Assembly (NCBI RefSeq): GCF_000758665.1
Contig: NZ_CP009285.1
Location: 1,426,001 to 1,490,000, forward strand
DNA: 64,000 nucleotides
Source of the DNA: Paenibacillus borealis
GTDB taxonomy: Bacteria; Bacillota; Bacilli; Paenibacillales; Paenibacillaceae
Reading direction: 5' to 3'
In this document: piece by piece, positions 8,846 to 17,476 of the stretch
How the letters are laid out: each line of letters starts with the position of its first letter
Position numbering within the stretch: position 1 is the stretch's first letter
Notes under the pieces: generated by a model
Seen by the model: the letters and a program-made list of their open reading frames with translations, nothing else
Databases searched by the model: none
Told to the model about the DNA's origin: nothing
Position numbers and translations under genes: made by a program

Positions 8846-9305
8846 TATTTTGTACAACAGAATCGGGGTTTTAAGGGTCTGCAAAGGCATTCTAATGTAT
8901 TTACTGCAACAGAATTTAGGGATCGTCCCCGATTGTGGCTGAAAGGAAGAAATCTATTGTACGAACTCTGCCGAGGTACGAATTCAAGCGATCTAGGGCA
9001 GCTCCTGGTGAAGCGTCAGATTTAAATTAGTGAAAACCATTTTGGTAAATCGCTTGCTAATGACCTGAGATGACCTGATTACGATATATGCCTAGGTATT
9101 TGCGGTAAGCGATATGTATAAGTGCACTTTGTACAACTAAATCGTCTGATATACACCCAATTATCCGTTTAGTTGTATTTCGTGCAATTAAATAGCTATT
9201 TGTAGATTGTTTTCACTCATTTGGGCAATTTTAGTTGTACAGACTGCAGTTATATGAGGCGAGCCTCCCTTTTCGCTGTTTTTAATTGCACATTATACAA
9301 CTATC
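8846..9305. repeat. Array of imperfect palindromes (consensus TTTARTTGYA-n5-TGYAAYTAAA)
   Basis: The gene-free stretch 8645-9281 holds at least seven related words: near 8848, 8902, 8956, and clearer ~25 bp imperfect palindromes at 9124, 9168, 9229 and 9279. The best unit is 9168-9193, with arms TTTAGTTGTA and TGCAATTAAA around a 5-base centre. Spacing is 44-61 bp, mostly ~51-54. The last unit covers the stop codon and final codons of the minus-strand regulator gene. The preceding part (8690-8830) has short internal direct repeats (AGCTGCATATTC / AGTTGCATATTC). Confidence 0.6.
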
Positions 9306-11129
9306 ACTGAATCTCCATTTGGAACGGAATACAGCAGTTACTGCATTGTTAAATGGACTCACTTCTTTAGTTCTGATATTGTACCAGGTTCCAGTCACTC
9401 TGAATTCCCGAACCCGCCTACCCGCCCGCTCCCCCAGCAGCCTGGGCAGCAGGGTCAACAGCCGCTCGCGGGTCAGGGCGTCGCCGGAATTCCATTTGGC
9501 GCCGTCGAGCATATAGACGCGGCCCTCCTGTACGGCGGGCAGGCTGTTCCAGAGCGGCGTCCGCAGCAGCTGCTCCATGGCTTTCCGCGAGTCCTCGCGC
9601 TCAGGGATGAGCATGAAGACGCGGTCCCCCGCGTAGCTGTGCAGCTTCGCCGGGTCCACCTCGCCGAAGCCAAGCCCCTGGTCCAGCATGCCCTTAATCT
9701 CTGCCGCCGGCTGCAGGCCGCCGGGAGCATACAGGGCCGTGGACAGTCCGGTCATCGCCATGGCGAACAGCCGGTTGCCATGGTCATAGACTAGCGCGGA
9801 GGCGGTTTCCCCCGGCTGGAGCCCCCCGGCGTACAGACGCTGCCACATGGCAGCGTTTTTGGCGTGGTAGGCCTCCAGCCAGGCTTCCGCTTCGCGCTGC
9901 TTGCCGAGCCACTCCCCAAGAATCCGCATCCGCTGCTCAAGCGGCGCGAACGAATCGAAGGTGAGGGTCGGTGCGATACCGGAGACACGCTTATAAGCAC
10001 GCTCGTCCGAATTCGCAATAATGATCAGGTCGGGGCTGATCAGCCGGGTCAGCTGCGGATCCAGCGGGAAGCCGACATTGGCCAGATTCTTGACCCGGTG
10101 CTTGTAGACGCTGTTCCGGGCGAAGGCCTCATCGCCTCCGGCAGGCTTGACTCCAAGCGCCAGCAAATCCCCCAGTGTCTCCCCGTGGTAGACAATCCGC
10201 TTTGGACGCTCCGGAATTTCCACCTCATGCCCCGTCCAATCCTTGACGGTAATCTTGCGCTGCTGTGCCTGGGCATACTGCCCGGGTGTGACTCCTGTCT
10301 TCTGGCGGAAGCGGCGGCTGAAGTAATATTCATCCGAGAAGCCCACCAGCCGGGCGATTTCGCGCAGCGGTTCGGCGGATTCCAGCAGATAGTTCTTGGA
10401 ATGCCCGATGCGCAGATCGGTCAGATAATCGAGCGGACGTTTGCCGGTCAGCTTTTGGAAGATAGGGGTGTATTGCCAGGGAGAGACATGTGCCAGCTCT
10501 GCAAGCTGCTTCACCGTGATGCTCTCCATATAATGATCCTGCAGAAATTGAATTGTACTCTCCACCGATTGCGCGGGACTTGGCAGCTGGCGGGTGGAGT
10601 AGTTATGTTCAAAGAGCAGGAGCAGCAGCTCCTGGAACTGCAGCTGCTGTCTGAAATACTGGAGTTCATCCCCGCTGCCCTGGTTCGCATGCAGTTCTTC
10701 CGCGAGCCGGATCACCCGGGTGAAGGGGTGGACGATTAGCTCTTTCCGGCCGGGCAGCAATTCATCGTTGAAGGAAGCAGGGGGATTGCCCGCCGAGAAA
10801 GCGGCGAAGGAGATCAGATAATAGTAGAGCGTCATTTCCCCGTTACCTGTACTATAAGAGGTTCCGGGAGACAGCAGACAGCATTTGTCCGCATTTACCG
10901 GAACTGCGGGCTGTCCTTCGATACAGAGTTCACCGCGGCCGCCTGTAAAGATTAGCAGTGTATGCTGCCTGGCCGACTGCACAGCGGACACAGTGCCGGC
11001 ACTCTGAATAACCAGCTCAATGTCCTTCAGCTGAAACAGCAGGAAACGGAGCGGGACTGCCGGCAGGGCCGGAGCCGCTGCAAGTGCGGGGATAGGGGGG
11101 AGTTCAGGGTTCAGGGCATTCTGTCGCAA
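9282..11129 (-). CDS. AraC-type regulator fused to a siderophore-binding-protein domain (Btr-like)
   Basis: A 615-residue regulator. N-terminal cupin-like sensor region (~1-170), AraC double helix-turn-helix (~190-290: HVSPWQYTPIFQKLTGKRPLDY, ARLVGFSDEYYFSRRFRQKTGVTPGQYA), then a ~300-residue FecB/FeuA-like periplasmic-binding fold (from DWTGHEVEIPERPKRIVYHGETLGDLLALGVK). No signal peptide, so cytoplasmic. B. subtilis Btr has this architecture and activates siderophore uptake when it binds bacillibactin. TTG start with AAAGGAG nine bases upstream. A Fur-like box lies about 45 bases before the start. The final codons run into a repeat element that supplies the stop, so the tail may be non-native. 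Confidence 0.9.
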   Translation of the reverse strand: MRQNALNPELPPIPALAAAPALPAVPLRFLLFQLKDIELVIQSAGTVSAVQSARQHTLLIFTGGRGELCIEGQPAVPVNADKCCLLSPGTSYSTGNGEMTLYYYLISFAAFSAGNPPASFNDELLPGRKELIVHPFTRVIRLAEELHANQGSGDELQYFRQQLQFQELLLLLFEHNYSTRQLPSPAQSVESTIQFLQDHYMESITVKQLAELAHVSPWQYTPIFQKLTGKRPLDYLTDLRIGHSKNYLLESAEPLREIARLVGFSDEYYFSRRFRQKTGVTPGQYAQAQQRKITVKDWTGHEVEIPERPKRIVYHGETLGDLLALGVKPAGGDEAFARNSVYKHRVKNLANVGFPLDPQLTRLISPDLIIIANSDERAYKRVSGIAPTLTFDSFAPLEQRMRILGEWLGKQREAEAWLEAYHAKNAAMWQRLYAGGLQPGETASALVYDHGNRLFAMAMTGLSTALYAPGGLQPAAEIKGMLDQGLGFGEVDPAKLHSYAGDRVFMLIPEREDSRKAMEQLLRTPLWNSLPAVQEGRVYMLDGAKWNSGDALTRERLLTLLPRLLGERAGRRVREFRVTGTWYNIRTKEVSPFNNAVTAVFRSKWRFSDSCIMCN

Positions 11130-11172
11130 GGCTCGGCACTCCTTTCAGGGGCAGTTGGATTTATATGTATAT

Positions 11173-11187
11173 TGAGAATGATTATCA
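11173..11187. promoter_or_regulatory. Fur-like box upstream of the AraC/binding-domain regulator
   Basis: TGAGAAT-G-ATTATCA matches the 7-1-7 Fur consensus TGATAAT-n-ATTATCA at all but one position. Located ~45 bases before the start of the minus-strand regulator, consistent with iron repression. Confidence 0.8.
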
Positions 11188-11210
11188 ATAAACCTCATTG
11201 TATATAAAAT

Positions 11211-11246
11211 AAAGCAGCTTATCAACATTTGTTGATAAGCTGCTTT
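11211..11246 (-). terminator. Terminator after the siderophore-binding lipoprotein gene
   Basis: 17-base perfect arms (AAAGCAGCTTATCAACA and its complement) with a very short loop, followed on the minus strand by a T-rich stretch. It separates the lipoprotein transcript from the promoter region of the regulator. Confidence 0.85.
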
Positions 11247-11276
11247 TAATATTTGTCCAGTCTGCGTGCGTGAGCG

Positions 11277-12284
11277 TTACTTGCTCAGCATGGCGGGAAT
11301 TTCGCCCAGCAGCCATTCTCTGGTGGCGGCATCACTGGAGGTTTTCATGATATCCTGCGTATAGACATAACCGTTCTTAACGGCCGGCAGGCTTTTCCAG
11401 ACTGCACTTTCCAGCAGCTTGTCGGTCGATGCCTTGGCTTCTTCAGCTACCGGCGTCAGCAGGAAGATGCGGTCACCTGCGTATTCCTGTATAACCTCCA
11501 TCGAAATCTCCTGGAAGCCCATGTCGGCGTCAAGCACCTTTTGAATAGCGGCAGTAGGCTTGAATCCATTCTCTCCATACAGTACCTGGGACAGGCCTGT
11601 TGTAGCCATTACAAATAGTCTGTCTCCCGGATAGTAAGTGAAGACTGCGGCAGTTTCGCCTTCCTTCATGCCCGAAGCTTTAAGCTGGGCCCACATGGCA
11701 TCTTCCTGCGTCTGGTACTGGGCCAGCCAGGCTTCTGCTTCTGCCGTCTTGCCTAGGATACCGCCGATTTCCTGCATCCGTTCCTTCAGCGGGGCGAAGG
11801 TATCGAAGATAATGGTTGGAGCGATTTTGGACAAGGCATCGAAATCAGCCTCTTCAATTCCGGCATAGATGATCAGATCCGGCTGAAGCTCAAGCGTCTT
11901 CTCCAGGTTGATTGGGAAGCCGACATCTTCTACCCCGCTCAGCTTGTCCTTGAATACCTGGCCTTCAGCCATGGAGAGCGGATAGCCAATGGCCTGTACG
12001 CCCAGCGCAATCAGATCGCCGTAAGTTTCCCCGGAGTAGATGATCCGCTGCGGATTCACAGGAATCTCAACCGTATGACCTTTGTAATCGGTGTAAGAGC
12101 GTGTTGTGGCTGCCGGTTCTGCAGTAGCTTCTGCAGTTGGAGCAGCGGTTGCAGCGGTATTGCCGGCAGCTGTGTTGGCAGCGGCGTTGCCTTCATCATT
12201 TTTGGTGCTGCTGCAGGCCAGCAGTAAGGTGCTCATCAGGAAGATGATGCACAGGATAGCGAAAGGTTGTCTTGCCTTGTTCAT
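11277..12284 (-). CDS. Iron-siderophore ABC transporter substrate-binding lipoprotein
   Basis: FeuA/FhuD-like binding protein, 335 residues, with a lipoprotein signal (AILCIIFLMSTLLLACSS), an A/T-rich linker and the helical-backbone binding fold (DYKGHTVEIPVNPQRIIYSGETYGDLIALGVQAIGYP ... PDLIIYAG). It closely parallels the C-terminal domain of the adjacent regulator: DYKGHTVEIPVNPQRIIY versus DWTGHEVEIPERPKRIVY, and ERMQEIGGILGK versus QRMRILGEWLGK. GGGAGG precedes the ATG, and a Fur-like box is upstream. No permease or ATPase gene is adjacent, so it must work with a transporter encoded elsewhere. Confidence 0.93.
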   Translation of the reverse strand: MNKARQPFAILCIIFLMSTLLLACSSTKNDEGNAAANTAAGNTAATAAPTAEATAEPAATTRSYTDYKGHTVEIPVNPQRIIYSGETYGDLIALGVQAIGYPLSMAEGQVFKDKLSGVEDVGFPINLEKTLELQPDLIIYAGIEEADFDALSKIAPTIIFDTFAPLKERMQEIGGILGKTAEAEAWLAQYQTQEDAMWAQLKASGMKEGETAAVFTYYPGDRLFVMATTGLSQVLYGENGFKPTAAIQKVLDADMGFQEISMEVIQEYAGDRIFLLTPVAEEAKASTDKLLESAVWKSLPAVKNGYVYTQDIMKTSSDAATREWLLGEIPAMLSK

Positions 12285-12322
12285 TGTAAGTATGCCTCCC
12301 CATGTGTATATCGACTACCAAT

Positions 12323-12339
12323 AATGATAATCATTCTCG
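12323..12339. promoter_or_regulatory. Fur-like box upstream of the siderophore-binding lipoprotein
   Basis: Contains the perfect 13-base palindrome AATGATAATCATT and matches TGATAAT-n-ATTATCA except at two positions. About 40 bases upstream of the minus-strand ATG. Confidence 0.8.
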
Positions 12340-12713
12340 TTCTCGTTGGAATGATCATAGAGGATAACTATCCGTTACTCAATGGACAAAACGCAAAGCG
12401 GGAATTGAGTTTGTGCAAAAGAAGATTGGAGTTTGTGCAAAACCGGATATCCGCTGTGAATTTTCAGATTTTAAAAAAAGAATGATGCTATTCAGACTAC
12501 ATTCAGTTTGGGTTGTTATGATGCATTCAGCCTATCTCTTGAGCAGGGTGTATTTAGAGCTGTTCTTTTTCCGCGGATTGTGTAAATACATAGATAAATA
12601 ATCGATTTATTATCGTTGTTATAAGAAAAAAGTTAAGTCTTTAGTACCTGAATTAAAAGTCAGGATATGTCGATAAGAGATTCAAATCATAATTCACCAA
12701 GGAGGATAACAGA
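12340..12713. other. Gene-free stretch with short repeats and an AT-rich palindrome
   Basis: No convincing gene. GAGTTTGTGCAAAA occurs twice, 22-23 bases apart (near 12407 and 12429). An imperfect AT palindrome centred on ATCGAT spans 12593-12614 and could be an operator for the following surface-protein gene. Confidence 0.45.
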
Positions 12714-15700
12714 TTGAAGAAAAACAGCTATTTCCGGTTTTTGCTGATGGCATTGCCGCTGCTTCTGGTATTGACTAACGGGGGATTGGCGCTGGCAGCC
12801 ACAACCGTAACGGTCTCCAAAATTGTGCTGAATGTAAGTGAACTTACGCTCGCGATGGAAGAGACTTCGGCTCTAACAGCTACTGCGGTCTATTCCGACA
12901 GCACATCAGGCGACGTGACGGTTAACAGTGACTGGTCCAGCGATAAGCCGGCGGTAGCCACCGTATATAACGGGATTGTGACGGCTAAGGCGGAAGGGAC
13001 GGCCACGATTGTTGCGGTATTTACATATAGTGACGGCACGAAGTACTCCCAGGCCGCAACGGTTACTGTAACCAAGAAGGTTAAAGCGCTGACGCAGAAT
13101 GTCCAGAGCCTGGACCTCCGCAAAGCCGAATCGGGCAGCATTATTCTGACCGCAACGTATTCGGATAATACAACGGACGCCACGGTGGCGAACAAGGCAG
13201 TCTGGAGCACAAGCGATGCTGCGGTAGCTACCGTGGTGAACGGTACAGTCAAAGGGATCTCCTCCGGGACAGCCACAATCACAGGCGTATATGGCAAAAA
13301 AACCATCACCGTCACAGTGAATGTAGAGGTGGCCAAGCGGATTGAAGCGGATCAGCCGGAGCTTGCGCTTTTGCTGAAAGACAGCTCTGCTGTAAAACTT
13401 ACAGCTACTTTCCAGGATGGCACGCAGGAGAATGTAACGTCACTGGCCACCTGGTCCTCGAGTGATGAAGCGGTTGCCGATGTTCTGGCGGGCGTCATTA
13501 CCGGCTACAAGCAGGGAACGGCGGTCATCACCGCCAAATACGGCACCAAGACTACCACAGTAGAGGTAACGGTTGACCAGACCAGCAAGCTGGTGGTGGA
13601 TGATCAGAGTGTTTTTCTGAAGACGGAAGAAGCCCAGCAGCTTAAACTCACCGCCGTCTACCCGGATGGGACAACCAAAGATGTGACCAGCACCGCAGTC
13701 TGGAGCTCGAGCGATTCCAGTATCGCTTATGTATACAAAGGCAAGGTTTACGGTTATACAGCCGGAACGGCGACGATTACAGCAGCCTATGGCGATAAAT
13801 CTGTACAGGTGGATGTGGATGTTGCGGTGGCCCGGTATCTTGATCTGAGCGAAGAACAGCTTAGCCTGAAGACAAGCTCCACCCATGCGCTTACCCTGAC
13901 GGCGACCTATGCCGATGGCAGCACCGAGGATGTCACTTCTAAGGCGGCATGGAGTTCGAGCGATGAGCTTGTGGCTTTTGTCAAAAAAGGATCCCTCACT
14001 ACTTATAAATTGGCTGGAACCGCAACAATCTCTGCCGTCTACGGCACACTTGAAACCTCGACCCAGGTGGAAGTCGGAGCCGTAAGCAAACTGGTAGCCA
14101 GCGATGATAATGTATTCCTGCAGATCAGCGGGACGAAGCAGCTTGTGCTGACTGCCGTTGCAGGCGACGGGTCCTCATCGGATATTACGAGCAGTGCGGT
14201 ATGGACTACAAGCGATAAGAGCATCGCACTGGTCAGCAAAGGCCTGATCACCGGTTATTCCGTAGGTACGGCGACCATTACAGGGACTTATAATGGAGCG
14301 GCGGCCACGGTTACCGTTGATGTGGGGACGGCAAGACATCTGGCCTTAAGTGAAACCAGTCTGAATCTTGCGGTGGATGCTGCTAAGGTGCTTGTGCTCA
14401 AGGCGACTTTTGCTGACGGTACGGTAACAGATGTAACCAGTAAGGCAACCTGGAGCTCCAGTGATGAGGCTGTGGCTTATGTGGATAAAGGAAGTATTAC
14501 AACCTACGCAGAAGGCAATGTGACGATAACGGCAGCCTATGGCGGGAAGACAGTAACTGCAACAGCTGCTGTAGGTAAAAGCAATAAGCTCAGCGTCGAT
14601 AACGACAGCCTGAACCTGCGCCTGAACGGAACTCATCAGCTTGTGCTGACCGCCCTGGATGCAAACGGCACCCCAAGCACGGTGACAGACAACGCAGTCT
14701 GGACCACCGCTGACGAGAATATCGCTATCGTGACCAAAGGTCTGGTTACGGGCTACAAGTCGGGTACCACCACCATTACCGCCGTCTATGGCGGCAAGAC
14801 CCTCACCATTGCGGTGAGCGTCGAGACTGCTGCGCGCCTGAATCTTACGGTCAGCAAGCTGAATCTCGGCAAGGACCAGAGCAAAGCTGTAACGGCTATG
14901 GCCAGTTATGAGGACGGAACTTCACAGGATGTCACAGAGGATGCAGTGTGGACTACAGATAATGCGGATGTAGCTGATGTTAGCAAAGGAACTATTACCG
15001 CCTATGCTACCGGCAGTGCTGTAATTACGGCCTCTTACGGCGGCAAGACGGCAACGGTCAAAATCACAGCAGGCACACCGGACAAACTGGCGCTGCAGGC
15101 CAAGACCATTGAACTGAAGGAAGACGAGACTTATCAGGCCGAGGCTACCGGAAGTTATAGCGATGGCAGCGACAAGACGATCACCAGTGATGTGGAGTGG
15201 AGCTCCAGCGATGAGAAGATTGCTGAGGTTAAGGACGGTCTGATTACCGGCCTCTCTGTAGGAACAGCGGTGATCACGGCCAAAATAGGTACGGAGAAGG
15301 CGGCCATTACCGTGAACGTGGGTCTTGTGGATGAGCTTGCTGCCAATGTGAGCCTGATTACGATGTCTGCCGGAGACAAGGAGCAGATTACACTGACTGC
15401 CACCGATTCTGCAGGTGTAGAGAGTGATGTAACGGCGGATGCGGAGTGGAGCTCGGCCAAGACTACAATCGCTACGGTCAAGAAAGGTCTTATAACCGGA
15501 GTGCTGAAGGGTAAAACGACGATCACCGCCTCCTATGGAGGGCAGAAAGTGACGGTCAACATTGAAGTGGACCAGGTTACTGTAATTGAAGCGTCGGTCA
15601 CCAATCTGGCGATGAAATCCGGCAATACGGCCAAAATCACAGTAAGCATCACCTTCAGCGACGGCAAAACGAAGGATGTGACGGACAAGGCGGAGTGGAA

Positions 15701-16073
15701 GAGCGGAAGCTATAAGATCGTCACAGTTACCGGAGGCTCGGTCAAGGCAGTGGCTTACGGCAAATCCTATGTGACGGCCAAATACGGCGGCAAAACAGTG
15801 AAAGTCCCCGTTACCGTCGATGTGCTGAAATATCTCGAGGTCAGCCAGATGAATCTTACACTGGGCGTTGGCCAGTCCGTGCAGCTGGCGGCAACGGCTA
15901 CTTTTGAGGACGGCAGTGAATCGGATGTGTCCAAGACAGCAGTCTGGGCTTCCACCAAGGAGCTGGTAGCTACCGGCAAAAACGGGCTGATTAAGGCCAA
16001 CAGCAAAGGGACAGCGAGTATATCCGTGAAATACGGCGGCAAAACCGTCAAGATAAAGGTGACTGTTAAATAA
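12714..16073 (+). CDS. Secreted protein of 13 tandem Big2 (bacterial Ig-like) repeats
   Basis: 1119 residues, TTG start with AAGGAGG eight bases upstream. A signal peptide (FRFLLMALPLLLVLTNGGLALA) is followed only by ~83-residue Big2 domains. I count 13, each with the pattern L-x5-L...T-A-x-Y-x-D-G-(T/S)-x-x-D-V-(T)...W-(S/T)-S-S-(D)...V-x-x-G-x-(I/V)...G-x-(A/T)-x-I-T-(A)-x-Y-G-G/x-K. Repeats 4-9 alternate between two subtypes, (S/N)KL-V with TGY and R-L-L with TTY/TAY, suggesting duplication in pairs. There is no SLH, LPXTG or other anchor, so it is either released or held non-covalently. Big2 domains act in adhesion or as spacers; no enzymatic domain is present. Confidence 0.93.
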   Translation: MKKNSYFRFLLMALPLLLVLTNGGLALAATTVTVSKIVLNVSELTLAMEETSALTATAVYSDSTSGDVTVNSDWSSDKPAVATVYNGIVTAKAEGTATIVAVFTYSDGTKYSQAATVTVTKKVKALTQNVQSLDLRKAESGSIILTATYSDNTTDATVANKAVWSTSDAAVATVVNGTVKGISSGTATITGVYGKKTITVTVNVEVAKRIEADQPELALLLKDSSAVKLTATFQDGTQENVTSLATWSSSDEAVADVLAGVITGYKQGTAVITAKYGTKTTTVEVTVDQTSKLVVDDQSVFLKTEEAQQLKLTAVYPDGTTKDVTSTAVWSSSDSSIAYVYKGKVYGYTAGTATITAAYGDKSVQVDVDVAVARYLDLSEEQLSLKTSSTHALTLTATYADGSTEDVTSKAAWSSSDELVAFVKKGSLTTYKLAGTATISAVYGTLETSTQVEVGAVSKLVASDDNVFLQISGTKQLVLTAVAGDGSSSDITSSAVWTTSDKSIALVSKGLITGYSVGTATITGTYNGAAATVTVDVGTARHLALSETSLNLAVDAAKVLVLKATFADGTVTDVTSKATWSSSDEAVAYVDKGSITTYAEGNVTITAAYGGKTVTATAAVGKSNKLSVDNDSLNLRLNGTHQLVLTALDANGTPSTVTDNAVWTTADENIAIVTKGLVTGYKSGTTTITAVYGGKTLTIAVSVETAARLNLTVSKLNLGKDQSKAVTAMASYEDGTSQDVTEDAVWTTDNADVADVSKGTITAYATGSAVITASYGGKTATVKITAGTPDKLALQAKTIELKEDETYQAEATGSYSDGSDKTITSDVEWSSSDEKIAEVKDGLITGLSVGTAVITAKIGTEKAAITVNVGLVDELAANVSLITMSAGDKEQITLTATDSAGVESDVTADAEWSSAKTTIATVKKGLITGVLKGKTTITASYGGQKVTVNIEVDQVTVIEASVTNLAMKSGNTAKITVSITFSDGKTKDVTDKAEWKSGSYKIVTVTGGSVKAVAYGKSYVTAKYGGKTVKVPVTVDVLKYLEVSQMNLTLGVGQSVQLAATATFEDGSESDVSKTAVWASTKELVATGKNGLIKANSKGTASISVKYGGKTVKIKVTVK

Positions 16074-16109
16074 CTTACTTACACCAAAGCAAGAGAGGGG
16101 CGCAACGGA

Positions 16110-16240
16110 GGGGGATTTTGGAACTGGAGGAGCGGTAGCGTCCGCCTTTGTCTACGGATTTCAACCGCTACTGCGGTAAGGATCAAGAAATCTGTAGGCG
16201 GGCAGCGGCCGGAAGTCCAAATATTCAACGTAGTTGCGTT
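16110..16240. repeat. Dispersed intergenic repeat, copy B
   Basis: Second copy of the repeat at 2716-2832, sharing GAGCGGTAGCGTCCGCCTTT (16130-16149) and the ordered words GGATTTC, ACCGC-n-GCGGT and AGCGGCCGGA. Both copies lie a few dozen bases after the stop of a plus-strand gene for an exported protein. Confidence 0.7.
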
Positions 16241-16307
16241 TGACTCTCTTGCATTCCACCGCCTCATTTTCCATTTTGGAGAGTGAGGTATTTTTTTGCG
16301 GATTTTT

Positions 16308-16360
16308 GTTATTAACATATTGATAATATCATTAAAGTCTGCTAAGATATTGTTAATAAC
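16308..16360. promoter_or_regulatory. AT-rich inverted repeat upstream of the SPFH gene
   Basis: GTTATTAACA (16308-16317) is mirrored by TGTTAATAAC (16351-16360), and further ATTGATAATATC/GATATTG and AATAATAACATTA words lie around it. Probably an operator plus promoter for the SPFH/kinase-like pair. Confidence 0.5.
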
Positions 16361-16420
16361 ATTTTAATAATAACATTAAGATAATATCACTCGCAAAATA
16401 AACCATAGGAGGTAATGAAC

Positions 16421-17476
16421 ATGTTCGGATTCCGCTTCGTAAAGTTCCAGCCCAGTGAATATGTGCTTAAGGTGAAGAACGGTAAGGTAGTGCAGGAAGG
16501 TGTAGGACTTTCTTTCCATTATTACGCGCCTACGACCTCGGTTGTAGTGGTGCCGGTCTCTTCGATTGATGTACCGTTTATGTTCGAGGAAATTACGGCT
16601 GATTATCAGACGGTGACCGTGCAGGGACAGCTGACGTACCGGATCGTGGATTACCGCAAGACTACACAGATTCTTAACTATACCTATAATCTGCGGAAGA
16701 ACACCTACCTCTCGGATGATCCGCATAAGCTGGCCCAGCGGGTGATCAATATCGCCAAGGTGCTGACCAAGAAGCAGCTCGGGCAGCTGCCGCTGAAGGA
16801 AGCCATTCAGTCGAGTGAACGTCTGGCTAAGACAATTACGCTCGAAATCGGACAGAGTGCGGAGATAGAGAAGCTGGGTATTGAGCTGATGGGCTTGTCC
16901 ATTCTGGCGATTGTGCCGAATAAGGAAACGCTGCGCGCGCTGGAGGCGCAGGCCCGCGAAGAGATTCTCCGCAGCGCCGACGATGCGCTCTATGAACGGC
17001 GCAATGCCTCGATTCAGCAGGAGCGGCGGGTGAAGGAGAATGAGCTGAATACGGAGATCGCCGTGGAGACGAAGAAGCGGCAGATCCGCGAAACCCAGCT
17101 CGATGCCGAACGCTCGGTGAAGCAGAAGCAGAACGGGATGAAGGAAGAGCAGCTCAGCTTCGATACAGCGCTGGAGGAGAAGAAGCAGGAGCTGATCGGA
17201 CTGACAGTGGCGAATCAGAGAGCGGAAGCGGATGCCAAGGCCTACGAGCTGTCGGCCGTAATGAATTCGCTGCAGGGAGTGGCACCGGGTGTGCTGCAGG
17301 CGCTGACCAATGTCGGCATGAAGCCGGATAAGCTGATCGCCATCGCGTTCCAGGAGCTGGCTGAGAATGCCGGGAAGATCGGGCAGCTCAATATTACACC
17401 GGATCTTTTGCAGGGAATTATGGCCGGATCGCCGGGTAACGGGGCGGGCGCGGCAAGAGGAGGCAACGGACGATGA
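16421..17476 (+). CDS. SPFH/band-7 domain protein
   Basis: SPFH-type membrane-associated scaffold protein, ~351 residues. The N-terminal SPFH region (SEYVLKVKNGKVVQEGVGLSFHYYAPTTSVVVVPVSSIDVPFMFEEITADYQTVTVQGQLTYRI) is followed by a long charged coiled coil (~180-275, rich in E/K/R/Q) and a hydrophobic C-terminal part ending in a Gly-rich tail. There is no N-terminal transmembrane helix, unlike flotillins, so association with the membrane would be peripheral. AGGAGG (16407-16412) is 8 bases from the ATG at 16421 but only 2 from the in-frame ATG at 16415, so the later start is preferred. Its stop overlaps the next start (ATGA), indicating coupled translation. Confidence 0.85.
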   Translation: MFGFRFVKFQPSEYVLKVKNGKVVQEGVGLSFHYYAPTTSVVVVPVSSIDVPFMFEEITADYQTVTVQGQLTYRIVDYRKTTQILNYTYNLRKNTYLSDDPHKLAQRVINIAKVLTKKQLGQLPLKEAIQSSERLAKTITLEIGQSAEIEKLGIELMGLSILAIVPNKETLRALEAQAREEILRSADDALYERRNASIQQERRVKENELNTEIAVETKKRQIRETQLDAERSVKQKQNGMKEEQLSFDTALEEKKQELIGLTVANQRAEADAKAYELSAVMNSLQGVAPGVLQALTNVGMKPDKLIAIAFQELAENAGKIGQLNITPDLLQGIMAGSPGNGAGAARGGNGR

